The position numbers and the translations under genes are program-made. 5,161 nt of DNA from the NCBI GenBank assembly GCA_012840625.1, contig DUSB01000188.1:1-5161 (forward strand). The letters run 5' to 3'. The notes below the pieces were generated by a model, which worked only from the letters and a program-made list of their open reading frames with translations, had not been told where the DNA came from and made no database searches. Origin of the DNA: Syntrophomonadaceae bacterium (GTDB lineage: Bacteria; Bacillota; Syntrophomonadia; Syntrophomonadales; Syntrophomonadaceae). Positions 1 through 5,122 of the stretch are shown here, piece by piece; the stretch's first letter is position 1, and each line of letters starts with the position of its first letter.

Positions 1-306
1 CCACGTATGATTCCAGAGCGATTTACGCAGTTAATTGCGGATGCTATGGACAGGCTTTTACGTCAGGAGGCCCCGGGACTTATTAGTAAGCTAATGGAGT
101 CGGGCAAAGATTACCTGACCAATGAAATTAAAGTCAGCCAGATGGTAGAGGAAAAAGTAAATGATTATGACTTGAGGCAGTTAGAGGATATGATTAAAGG
201 GGTTTCTATGGAGGAATTAACCTTTATTGAGATACTGGGTGGAGTGGTAGGATTTATTATTGGTATCGTACAAGTTATTATACTCTGTATTTTCCCTATC
301 TTTTAA
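1..306 (+). CDS. DUF445 family membrane protein, C-terminal part (5' end outside window)
   Basis: The reading frame is open from base 1 and ends at TAA 304-306, so this is the last 101 residues of a longer protein. The ATG at 7 is probably an internal methionine, because DUF445 proteins are usually several hundred residues long and no ribosome binding site precedes it. The visible part has an amphipathic, charged stretch (SQMVEEKVNDYDLRQLEDMI), then an acidic segment, then a C-terminal membrane segment (GGVVGFIIGIVQVIILCIF) that ends the protein. The order 'VSQMVEEKVNDYDLRQLE... EL.FIEILGGVVGFIIGIVQ' is the typical DUF445 C-terminus, where a helical soluble domain is anchored by a terminal hydrophobic helix. 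The function of the family is not established; it is membrane-bound. The stop codon lies 27 bases before thrS with no terminator between them, so the two are probably cotranscribed. The family call is by recognition of the C-terminal pattern only. Confidence 0.82.
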   Translation, partial: PRMIPERFTQLIADAMDRLLRQEAPGLISKLMESGKDYLTNEIKVSQMVEEKVNDYDLRQLEDMIKGVSMEELTFIEILGGVVGFIIGIVQVIILCIFPIF

Positions 307-333
307 GTGTCCATTGTGCAGGAGGTAAAATAA

Positions 334-2241
334 ATGGTATCGATTACTTTGAAAGATGGCAAAGCCATTCAGGTTGAGCCAGGAAAGACTGTTTTGGAGC
401 TGGTTGACTCAATCAGTAAGAAATTAGCTAAAAATGCTGTTGCAGCTGTTTATAATGGAGAGTTGGTAGGATTAACTCAGCCCCTTAATAGTGATGGCGA
501 ATTGGAGATTCTCACCTTTGAAGACGAACGTGCCCGTGAAGTCTACCGACATTCCTCTGCTCATGTATTGGCTCAGGCAGTACAAAGGTTATGGCCTAAC
601 ACCAAACTTGCCATTGGTCCTGCCATTGATAAAGGCTTTTACTATGATTTTGATACGGATCATACCTTTAGCCCTGAAGATTTTGCTCTTATCGAGGAAG
701 AAATGAAGAAGATTATTAAGAGCGATTATGAAATAAAAAGAAAAGAAATCAGCCGCAGCGAAGCGCTGCAGCTGTTTACAGAGATGAATGAGCCCTACAA
801 AGTAGAGTTAATAGAAGATCTTCCTGAGGATGCGGTGATCAGTGTTTACGAGCAGGGGGAATTCATTGATTTATGTGCGGGGCCGCATCTGCCTTCTACC
901 GGTCAGATTAAAGCGGTTAAATGCATGAGTGTGGCGGGAGCCTATTGGAGAGGAAATGAAAAAAACAAGATGCTGCAGCGTCTTTATGCTACTTCTTTTC
1001 CTAAAAAGAGCATGTTAGATGATTATCTTAACAAGATCGAAGAAGCAAAAAAACGCGACCATCGAAAATTGGGGAAAGAGTTGGGGCTCTTTGCTTTACT
1101 TGATGAGGGTCCCGGTTTTCCTTTTTTCCTGCCGAAAGGGATGGTGTTGCGCAATCAGCTGGAAAAATACTGGCGGGAAGAGCATGAAAAGGCTGGTTAT
1201 ATGGAGATTAGTACCCCAATCATGTTGAACCGGGAATTATGGGAACAGTCCGGTCATTGGGATCATTACCGTGAAAATATGTATTTCACCAAAATTGATG
1301 AAGAGGATTTTGCGGTGAAACCTATGAATTGCCCCGGGGGGATTCTGGTCTACAAGCAGGATCTGCACAGTTATCGGGACTTGCCGCTGCGAATCGGCGA
1401 AATGGGTCTGGTGCATCGGCATGAAAAATCAGGTGTCCTGCATGGTTTGATGAGAGTGCGTGCTTTTACCCAGGATGATGCCCATATTTTTATGCTGCCT
1501 GAGCAGATTATTGATGAAATTGAAGGGGTTATCGACCTGATTGATCGGGTATACAGCCGTTTTGGCTTTAACTATTTTGTAGAGTTATCTACTCGTCCGG
1601 AAGATTCTATGGGCAGTCAGGAAATGTGGGATCGTGCTACCGAAGCTCTTATTACTGCCCTGGAAAGAAAAGGGATGCAGTATACCGTTAATGAGGGCGA
1701 TGGGGCTTTTTATGGTCCCAAGATCGATTTCCACCTGCAGGATTCACTGGATCGTACCTGGCAGTGTGGAACCATACAGCTGGATTTTCAAATGCCGGAA
1801 AAATTTGATCTGGTTTATATCGGTGAAGATGGTGAGAAGCACCGGCCGGTTATGATTCACCGGGTTATTTTCGGTAGTATGGAACGTTTTATTGGGATTA
1901 TTACCGAGCATTTTGCTGGAGCCTTTCCCACTTGGCTGGCGCCGGTTCAAGTGCGCTTGCTGCCCATTACTGACCGTCATCATGCTTATGCGGATGATCT
2001 GATGCAGAAGTTGAAAGCTGCTGGTGTCAGGGTTGAGGTAGATAAGCGTAATGAAAAGGTGGGTTATAAGATTCGTGAGGGGCAGCTGCAAAAAATCCCT
2101 TACCTGCTTATCGTAGGTGATAAGGAGATTGAGCAGGGAGCGGTTGCGGTGAGACACAGGAAAGATGGAGATTTAGGAAGTATAGCCTTTAATGAATTTA
2201 AAGAAAAAATTACGGCAGAAATTGCCTCCAGGGATATGTAA
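334..2241 (+). CDS. thrS: Threonyl-tRNA synthetase
   Basis: This cytoplasmic class II aminoacyl-tRNA synthetase charges tRNA-Thr with threonine using ATP and hydrolyses mischarged Ser-tRNA-Thr. At 635 residues it is a full-length bacterial ThrRS. Domains in order are: TGS domain (about 1-62); the editing domain with HSSAH (H73, H77) and CAGPH (C181, H185); the catalytic core (about 245-535); and the anticodon-binding domain (about 536-630). The catalytic zinc ligands are all present: C333 in MNCPGG, H384 in DDAHIF and H509 in MIHR. Motif 2 arginine R362 (HRHE) and motif 3 arginine R518 (GSMERF) are also intact, so the enzyme should be active in both synthesis and editing. The ATG start has a strong AGGAGGT at 320-326 with a 7-base spacer. 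The gene follows the DUF445 gene closely and no T-box leader fits in the 27-base gap, so regulation must come from further upstream or be absent. Nothing is missing or broken. Confidence 0.99.
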   Translation: MVSITLKDGKAIQVEPGKTVLELVDSISKKLAKNAVAAVYNGELVGLTQPLNSDGELEILTFEDERAREVYRHSSAHVLAQAVQRLWPNTKLAIGPAIDKGFYYDFDTDHTFSPEDFALIEEEMKKIIKSDYEIKRKEISRSEALQLFTEMNEPYKVELIEDLPEDAVISVYEQGEFIDLCAGPHLPSTGQIKAVKCMSVAGAYWRGNEKNKMLQRLYATSFPKKSMLDDYLNKIEEAKKRDHRKLGKELGLFALLDEGPGFPFFLPKGMVLRNQLEKYWREEHEKAGYMEISTPIMLNRELWEQSGHWDHYRENMYFTKIDEEDFAVKPMNCPGGILVYKQDLHSYRDLPLRIGEMGLVHRHEKSGVLHGLMRVRAFTQDDAHIFMLPEQIIDEIEGVIDLIDRVYSRFGFNYFVELSTRPEDSMGSQEMWDRATEALITALERKGMQYTVNEGDGAFYGPKIDFHLQDSLDRTWQCGTIQLDFQMPEKFDLVYIGEDGEKHRPVMIHRVIFGSMERFIGIITEHFAGAFPTWLAPVQVRLLPITDRHHAYADDLMQKLKAAGVRVEVDKRNEKVGYKIREGQLQKIPYLLIVGDKEIEQGAVAVRHRKDGDLGSIAFNEFKEKITAEIASRDM

Positions 2242-2263
2242 TTCCTGATACAGGAGCGAATAG

Positions 2264-2287
2264 GGGCGGAAGAGCTTTCTTCCGCCC
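2264..2287. terminator. Hairpin between convergent thrS and DUF1540 genes, likely bidirectional terminator
   Basis: A perfect 9-bp stem GGGCGGAAG (2264-2272) / CTTCCGCCC (2279-2287) encloses a 6-base loop; A2273-T2278 could add a tenth pair. It begins 22 bases after the thrS stop and lies 11 bases beyond the stop of the downstream minus-strand gene, so it serves two convergent transcripts. The T-runs are weak on both sides (TGTTATAAT on plus; CTATTCGCT on minus), so efficiency is uncertain even though the stem is GC-rich. Confidence 0.72.
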
Positions 2288-2298
2288 TGTTATAATAT

Positions 2299-2454
2299 CT
2301 ATCGGCGTTGAAAACTGTAACAGGTTGAATCGTGATCGGAATGGTTGGCATCCGAGCAGGGAAAAACTTGTATAGCATTTAGCGAGCAGAGATTGCCGCT
2401 TTTGTGATGCATACAGCTATTTACATTACATTTTATTTTTTGACTGGCCAGCAT
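2299..2454 (-). CDS. Small cysteine-rich DUF1540-type protein (second gene of tandem pair)
   Basis: This is a 51-residue protein read on the minus strand from ATG 2454-2452 to TAG 2301-2299. The start is set by AAAGGAGG (2463-2470), 8 bases upstream, a near-ideal ribosome binding site. The pattern is a lysine-containing N-terminus, C9-x4-C14-M-H-H, N-L-C23-S-L-N-A-I-Q-V, C33, then S-D-H-D-S-T-C45-Y-S-F. This matches the DUF1540 layout (C-x-V-x-x-C, C-x-A/L-x-x-I-x-V, and a terminal C-x-T/S-F/Y). Five cysteines and histidines H16, H17 and H41 suggest metal binding, but that is inference; the role of the family is not established. There is no signal peptide or membrane segment. It lies 17 bases after its paralogue at 2472-2627, whose stop codon touches this gene's ribosome binding site, so the two are almost certainly one transcript ending at the hairpin 2264-2287. 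About 20 of 50 aligned residues are identical between the pair. Confidence 0.85.
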   Translation of the reverse strand: MLASQKIKCNVNSCMHHKSGNLCSLNAIQVFPCSDANHSDHDSTCYSFQRR

Positions 2455-2471
2455 TAATTTTTCCTCCTTTC

Positions 2472-2627
2472 TTAACGACTCTCTTCATAACTAGCACACA
2501 GGGATTCATGATCATCCTGGCCTTGATCCCTGCAGTTTTCAATCTGAATTGTATTTAGTCTGCAGGCATTATCATGGCTGTGATGCTGACATTTTGTCAC
2601 CATACAATTAATACGCTGTTTGGTCAT
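2472..2627 (-). CDS. Small cysteine-rich DUF1540-type protein (first gene of tandem pair)
   Basis: This 51-residue minus-strand protein runs from ATG 2627-2625 to TAA 2474-2472. AGGAGG (2635-2640) sits 7 bases before the start. Cysteines are C8, C13, C22, C32 and C44, with H15, H16 and H18 after the second cysteine and H40 near the end. The motifs INC-x-V-x-x-C, NAC-RLNTIQI and SLCASY match the DUF1540 pattern. The gaps between cysteines (5, 9, 10, 12) are exactly those of the second copy, although most other residues differ, which argues for a preserved fold or metal site after an old duplication. The second half is very acidic (D34 to E42). It is the promoter-proximal gene of the pair, transcribed away from infC. 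DUF1540 proteins are common in spore-forming Bacillota but their function is unknown. Metal or redox roles are only possibilities. Confidence 0.86.
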   Translation of the reverse strand: MTKQRINCMVTKCQHHSHDNACRLNTIQIENCRDQGQDDHESLCASYEESR

Positions 2628-2684
2628 AGCTATTCCTCCTATCAAGGTAGATTTATTCTTTAGTGTTTCTCGATCAGGAGTGTA

Positions 2685-2713
2685 ATTATACCTTTATCAT
2701 GAGAGTTGGAGAA
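2685..2713 (-). promoter_or_regulatory. Candidate promoter of the DUF1540 pair
   Basis: On the minus strand a perfect TATAAT -10 element occupies 2690-2685. At the right distance (17 bases) the -35 position, 2713-2708, reads TTCTCC, a poor match to TTGACA. Transcription would begin near 2678, giving a leader of about 50 bases before the first DUF1540 start. The good -10 with a weak -35 suggests either low basal activity or help from an activator. I tried sigma-F/G-like spacing around a nearby GCATA (minus strand) and it did not fit. Confidence 0.5.
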
Positions 2714-2748
2714 ACAGTTTTATGCTTGATGGAATATTTTAATAAATC

Positions 2749-2777
2749 TTGCATGTTAGGTGATGCTGTGGTATACT
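2749..2777 (+). promoter_or_regulatory. Promoter of the infC-rpmI-rplT operon (sigma-A type, extended -10)
   Basis: TTGCAT (2749-2754) and TATACT (2772-2777) are separated by exactly 17 bases, and TG at 2769-2770 supplies an extended -10. An A/T-only stretch just upstream (2733-2747) could act as an UP element, as is common for ribosomal operons. The predicted transcription start is near 2784-2786. This places the whole attenuator leader inside the transcript and leaves the DUF1540 promoter firing in the opposite direction. Confidence 0.77.
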
Positions 2778-2783
2778 TTCTAC

Positions 2784-2920
2784 GGATATTTAAGAAGAAG
2801 CCCCGCTTCTCACCTTACAACGAAAGTTCGTAAGGTTACTGGTTAGTTCAATTAATGCTAGGCATGCGTGATGCTGCTCTACTTTAAGTGAAGGAAGCGG
2901 GTTTTTGCCCGCTTTTTTAT
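2784..2920 (+). ncRNA. infC operon leader, L20-type attenuator (ribosomal protein leader RNA)
   Basis: The untranslated leader between the operon promoter and infC contains several pairings. (a) AGAAGC 2796-2801 can pair with GCTTCT 2805-2810. (b) ACCTTAC 2812-2818 pairs with GTAAGGT 2830-2836 and continues through AAC/GTT to a GAAA tetraloop, with C2829 bulged. (c) GCAT 2862-2865 pairs with ATGC 2871-2874. (d) CCCGCTTC 2802-2809 is perfectly complementary to GAAGCGGG 2894-2901. Pairing (d) encloses the middle domain and uses up the 5' arm of the intrinsic terminator at 2895-2918, so it is a natural antiterminator; pairing (a) would free that arm. In Bacillus subtilis the infC-rpmI-rplT operon is known to be repressed by L20 binding to a leader RNA that mimics its 23S rRNA site and promotes termination. 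The position and logic here fit the same control. That L20 is the ligand is inferred from gene context, and the L20 contact bases were not identified. Confidence 0.75.
2895..2918 (+). terminator. Attenuator terminator in the infC leader
   Basis: AAGCGGG (2895-2901) pairs with CCCGCTT (2908-2914) around the loop TTTTTG, and a run of six T (2913-2918) follows. It sits 9 bases before the infC ribosome binding site and well after the promoter, so it can only act as a conditional terminator. Its 5' arm is also complementary to 2802-2809, the antiterminator partner. Confidence 0.87.
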
Positions 2921-2926
2921 ATTTTC

Positions 2927-2934
2927 AGGAGGTG
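2927..2934 (+). promoter_or_regulatory. Ribosome binding site that fixes the ATT start of infC
   Basis: AGGAGGTG is an 8-base match to the 16S anti-Shine-Dalgarno sequence and lies 8 bases before ATT 2943. There is no ATG, GTG or TTG between it and the conserved IF3 N-terminus; the first in-frame TTG, at 2994, is 59 bases away and too far to use it. The site therefore decides the unusual start codon. Confidence 0.9.
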
Positions 2935-2942
2935 AACTTCTT

Positions 2943-3476
2943 ATTAGTAAGGATTGGAGAGTTAATGAGGAGATCCGTGTAAAAGAGGTCAGATTGGTTA
3001 GTGAGGATGGAGAGCAGTTAGGTATTGTTCCCATCCGGGAAGCCTTGCAGGCTGCAGAGGATAGGAATCTGGATCTGGTGGAGGTAGCTCCCTCTGCTAA
3101 ACCCCCGGTATGTCGCTTGATGGATTATGGCAAGTACAAATTTGAGCAGAGTAAGCGCGAAAAGGAAGCGCGTAAAAAACAGAAAGTGATTGCGGTCAAA
3201 GAAGTTAAAATGAGACCCAATATTGAAGAGCATGATTTTCAGGTGAAAACGAGAAATGCCCGCAAATTTTTAACCTCCGGGGATAAGGTGAAGTTCACAG
3301 TTATGTTTAGGGGTCGCGAGATTACGCACCCGGAAAGTGGCAGGAATTTATCAATGAAATTTGCTGAAGCTCTTTCTGATGTGGCTACAGTTGAAAAACC
3401 ACCCAAGGTTGAAGGGCGTAATATGGTTATGATCCTGGTGCCCAAAACAGAAGATGCCGATGAAAACACAGATTAG
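2943..3476 (+). CDS. infC: Translation initiation factor IF-3, ATT start codon
   Basis: IF3 binds the 30S subunit, prevents premature 50S joining and checks start codon and initiator tRNA pairing. The product is 177 residues, the usual length. It has an N-terminal domain (about 1-70, beginning SKDWRVNEEIRVKEVRLV), the family signature RLMDYGKYKFEQSK at 58-71, a lysine/arginine-rich linker helix to about 80, and a C-terminal 30S-binding domain (about 84-170). An acidic tail follows. I placed the start at ATT 2943 because the conserved RVNEEIR segment lies upstream of the first standard-type start codon (TTG 2994), and because a strong ribosome binding site sits 8 bases before the ATT. An in-frame TGA at 2889 closes the frame further upstream. 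AUU starts are known for infC in E. coli and Geobacillus stearothermophilus; IF3 discriminates against them and so limits its own synthesis. The gene leads the infC-rpmI-rplT operon and lies behind the attenuator leader. Confidence 0.97.
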   Translation: MSKDWRVNEEIRVKEVRLVSEDGEQLGIVPIREALQAAEDRNLDLVEVAPSAKPPVCRLMDYGKYKFEQSKREKEARKKQKVIAVKEVKMRPNIEEHDFQVKTRNARKFLTSGDKVKFTVMFRGREITHPESGRNLSMKFAEALSDVATVEKPPKVEGRNMVMILVPKTEDADENTD

Positions 3477-3491
3477 AAGGAGGAAATTTTC

Positions 3492-3689
3492 ATGCCCAAG
3501 ATGAAAACGCATAGAGGTGCTGCCAAACGCTTTAAGAAAACCGGAACCGGTAAAATAAAGAGATCGAAAGCGTATGCCAGCCATTTATTGTCCAGTAAGA
3601 GCCCAAAAAGAAAAAGAAATCTGCGCAAATCGGGACTGGTCAGTAAATCTGAACAGAAAAATATCTCCAAACTTATTCCGTACAAATAG
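3492..3689 (+). CDS. rpmI: 50S ribosomal protein L35
   Basis: This 65-residue, very basic protein of the large ribosomal subunit is the standard length for L35. It starts with the family hallmark MPKMKTHRGAAKRFKKTGTG and continues KIKRSKAYASHLLSSKSPKR, rich in Lys, Arg and Ser for rRNA contact. AAGGAGG (3477-3483) lies 8 bases before the ATG, directly after the infC stop. The 15-base gap to infC and 21-base gap to rplT show cotranscription, in the order conserved across most bacteria. Nothing is unusual in the protein. Confidence 0.98.
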   Translation: MPKMKTHRGAAKRFKKTGTGKIKRSKAYASHLLSSKSPKRKRNLRKSGLVSKSEQKNISKLIPYK

Positions 3690-3710
3690 ATATGAGGGAG
3701 GAAGGAAACG

Positions 3711-4064
3711 ATGCCCAGAGTTAAACGTGGAGTTACCAGTCATCAAAAACATAAAAAAGTATTAAAGTTAGCCAAGGGATACAGAGGTGGAAAATCTAAA
3801 CTGTATCGTGTAGCCAATCAGCAGGTTATGAAATCAGGTAATTATGCCTATGCTCATCGCCGGCTTAAAAAACGTGATTTTCGCAAACTGTGGATTGCCA
3901 GGATCAACGCCGCTGCCAGAGACAATGGCACCAATTATAGCCGCATGATGCATGGTTTGAAGGTGGCTGGCGTGGATATTAACCGTAAGGTTTTAGCCGA
4001 TCTGGCTGTTAATGATCCTCAGGGATTTAGTGAATTGGCTGAACTGGCTAAGAAATCCTTGTAA
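3711..4064 (+). CDS. rplT: 50S ribosomal protein L20
   Basis: L20 is an early-assembly protein that binds 23S rRNA and is needed for 50S formation. The 117-residue length is typical. The long basic N-terminal extension (MPRVKRGVTSHQKHKKVLKL, then AKGYRGGKSKLYRVANQ) is followed by the globular C-terminal RNA-binding half, including YAYAHRRLKKRDFRKLWIAR, INAAARDNG and YSRMMHGLKVAGVDINRKVL. The ribosome binding site GGAGG (3697-3701) lies within GAGGGAGGAAGG before the ATG. As the last gene of infC-rpmI-rplT it is the likely repressor of its own operon: in B. subtilis L20 acts through the leader, and the matching attenuator is visible at 2784-2920. A strong terminator follows 16 bases after the stop. 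Confidence 0.99.
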   Translation: MPRVKRGVTSHQKHKKVLKLAKGYRGGKSKLYRVANQQVMKSGNYAYAHRRLKKRDFRKLWIARINAAARDNGTNYSRMMHGLKVAGVDINRKVLADLAVNDPQGFSELAELAKKSL

Positions 4065-4080
4065 TAGAGAGCATGTAATG

Positions 4081-4112
4081 AAAAAGTATGGCCGTCTGTG
4101 CCATGCTTTTTT
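4081..4112 (+). terminator. Intrinsic terminator of the infC-rpmI-rplT operon
   Basis: The stem GTATGGC (4086-4092) / GCCATGC (4100-4106), with one G-T wobble, has a 7-base loop. It is flanked by A5 (4081-4085) and T6 (4107-4112), which extend the helix and supply the U-run. It lies just after the rplT stop. The A-tract and T-tract symmetry would let it work in both directions, but no minus-strand gene approaches it. Confidence 0.92.
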
Positions 4113-4115
4113 GCT

Positions 4116-4130
4116 CTGATAGAATATCAG
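4116..4130. repeat. Perfect 15-base dyad CTGATA-GAA-TATCAG
   Basis: Two 6-base arms (4116-4121 and 4125-4130) flank a 3-base centre, in the 84-base gap between the operon terminator and the methyltransferase ribosome binding site region. It contains TAGAAT (4120-4125), a possible -10 element, though no good -35 precedes it at 17 bases. It could be an operator or a chance palindrome. No second copy was seen in the window. Confidence 0.35.
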
Positions 4131-4196
4131 TACAGAAAGCTGTTTTTCTAAATATCGCTGCGAGAGCGGCTTGATTGGTGGATGGAGCAATCAGGT

Positions 4197-4985
4197 ATGA
4201 AATTCATTACATCCAAAGATAATGCTACTATACGTCTGGCGCAGAAGCTTAAAATGAAAAAATATCGGGATCGTGAAGGCCTATTTTTTATCGAAGGCAG
4301 ACGTTCGGTAGAGGAACTGGTAATGAGCCCGGAGCATATTCATACTCTTTTTGTACAGGAAGGCTATGAGGAACAGGATTTTATTCGCTCTTTTGGGGAC
4401 CAGGTTTGCGTGTTGAATGAGCAGCTGTTAAATTCGATTGCTGATACCCAGAATCCCCAGGGCTTTGCCGCTATTGCCCATCAAAAAAAATATGATTTTC
4501 AGGATATGCTTGATAGTTCTGGTTTCTGGGTTTTGCTGGATAGAATTGCTGATCCAGGTAATCTGGGTAGCATTATACGCAGTTGCTGGGCTTTTGGGGT
4601 AGGGGGCTTACTGCTTACTCCTCAATCAGTAGATCCGTATAATCCGAAAGTGGTTCGCTCCAGCATGGGAGGTGTTCTTCATCTTCCTATTATCAGCGAG
4701 GTGGATGATGAACAGGTACAAAGTCTGCAGAATCATAACTGGCGCTTCTTATGTACGGATATGCAGGCTATGACTCCTTATTACGAAGCCGATCTAACGG
4801 GAAAGACCATTTTAGTTCTTGGCAGTGAGGCGGAAGGTGTCTCCAATAAGCTAAAAAAAATATGCTGGAATTCGCTTAAAATACCTATAAATCCACAGGT
4901 GGATTCTTTGAATGTGGCCGTGGCATGTGCTATAATTGTCGCAGAAGCGGCAAGGCAACGTAAAGGTGAATATAGGTTGTTGTAG
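4197..4985 (+). CDS. TrmH/SpoU-family 23S rRNA 2'-O-methyltransferase (YsgA/RlmP-like)
   Basis: This SPOUT-class enzyme transfers a methyl group from S-adenosylmethionine to a ribose 2'-OH in RNA. From ATG 4197 it has 262 residues. The N-terminal substrate-binding domain (about 1-95) begins FITSKDNATIRLAQKL and includes the typical FIEGRRSVEE. The C-terminal trefoil-knot domain carries motif 1 DPGNLGSIIRS (N122, catalytic-type R128), motif 2 VLGSEAEGVS (E211) and motif 3 IPINPQVDSLNVAVA (S237, N239). An ATG at 4182 would add five residues, but it has almost no spacer after its purine run. ATG 4197 has GGAG (4184-4187) 9 bases upstream and gives the usual family N-terminus. A gene of this kind beside rplT and before pheST is frequent in Clostridia. 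B. subtilis YsgA (RlmP) methylates G2553 of 23S rRNA, and that is the best specific guess. The target base cannot be read from sequence alone, so the symbol is left blank. Confidence 0.92.
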   Translation: MKFITSKDNATIRLAQKLKMKKYRDREGLFFIEGRRSVEELVMSPEHIHTLFVQEGYEEQDFIRSFGDQVCVLNEQLLNSIADTQNPQGFAAIAHQKKYDFQDMLDSSGFWVLLDRIADPGNLGSIIRSCWAFGVGGLLLTPQSVDPYNPKVVRSSMGGVLHLPIISEVDDEQVQSLQNHNWRFLCTDMQAMTPYYEADLTGKTILVLGSEAEGVSNKLKKICWNSLKIPINPQVDSLNVAVACAIIVAEAARQRKGEYRLL

Positions 4986-5029
4986 ATTCTCGAAGTCCTG
5001 AGTGAGCGAGATCGGAGGGGTGATCACCA

Positions 5030-5122
5030 ATGTATGATCAAGCCGACAATCTTTGGTACCTTTTTGAGAGTTCCGGTTGCATTATATACTATCTTTTGTA
5101 TAAAATGCTTATGACGCAATAA
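5030..5122 (+). CDS. 30-residue YqzL-like small protein
   Basis: The ATG at 5030 is preceded by GGAGGGGTGATC (5014-5025), an unusually long match to the 16S 3' end if a 2-base bulge is allowed, which strongly supports translation. The product has an aromatic-rich core, NLWYLFESSGCIIYYLLYK, followed by MLMTQ and TAA 5120-5122. The layout W-x-x-F-E-x-(S/T)-G-x-I-x-x-Y-L-L-Y-K recalls the YqzL family of tiny Bacillota proteins. Those are usually somewhat longer, so this one is short at the C-terminus. Function is unknown. The hydrophobic stretch is too short and too mixed to call a clear membrane helix. It lies 44 bases after the methyltransferase and is probably cotranscribed with it. A candidate promoter for the next gene overlaps its 3' half. 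The family call rests on motif memory and has moderate certainty. Confidence 0.62.
   Translation: MYDQADNLWYLFESSGCIIYYLLYKMLMTQ
5077..5104 (+). promoter_or_regulatory. Candidate promoter inside the YqzL-like gene, reading toward the right edge
   Basis: TTGCAT (5077-5082) and TATAAA (5099-5104) are 16 bases apart. The -35 hexamer is the same as in the infC operon promoter. The predicted start is near 5111, about 30 bases before the T-box-like AGTAGTA, which is where T-box leaders usually begin. The overlap with coding sequence rich in A and T makes a chance match possible. Confidence 0.42.

Noticed and set aside
1744..2157. 137-codon open frame on the minus strand
   Set aside because: It lies wholly inside thrS, has no ribosome binding site and no recognisable domain, and thrS is intact with all catalytic residues. 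It is a shadow frame.
2291..2296. Plus-strand TATAAT just after the thrS hairpin
   Set aside because: No -35 element stands at a suitable distance (that region is the terminator stem) and no plus-strand gene follows before 2943.
2100..2378. 92-codon minus-strand frame spanning the end of thrS and the hairpin
   Set aside because: It overlaps both thrS and the DUF1540 gene at 2299-2454 in another frame and runs through the terminator stem. The DUF1540 frame has the better ribosome binding site and a family pattern.
2994..3476. infC starting at TTG 2994
   Set aside because: It would delete the conserved IF3 N-terminus and leave the strong AGGAGGTG unused. ATT 2943 explains both.
3351..3685. 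Minus-strand frames of 70-77 codons across the infC-rpmI junction and rpmI
   Set aside because: They lie opposite well-conserved infC and rpmI, lack ribosome binding sites, and are hydrophobic only because they are the antisense of Lys/Arg-rich genes.
4182..4985. Methyltransferase starting at ATG 4182
   Set aside because: The purine-rich GGTGG abuts this ATG with almost no spacer. ATG 4197 has GGAG at 9 bases and gives the usual family N-terminus. The difference is only five residues.
4988..5011. TCTCG / CGAGA inverted repeat after the methyltransferase stop
   Set aside because: Only 5 bp with a 14-base loop and no T-run; too weak to call a terminator.
5034..5114. Alternative 26-residue frame MIKPTIFGTFLRVPVALYTI..., overlapping the YqzL-like gene
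   Set aside because: It shares the same ribosome binding site, but the frame at 5030 starts first and shows the YqzL-like pattern; this one matches nothing I recognise.
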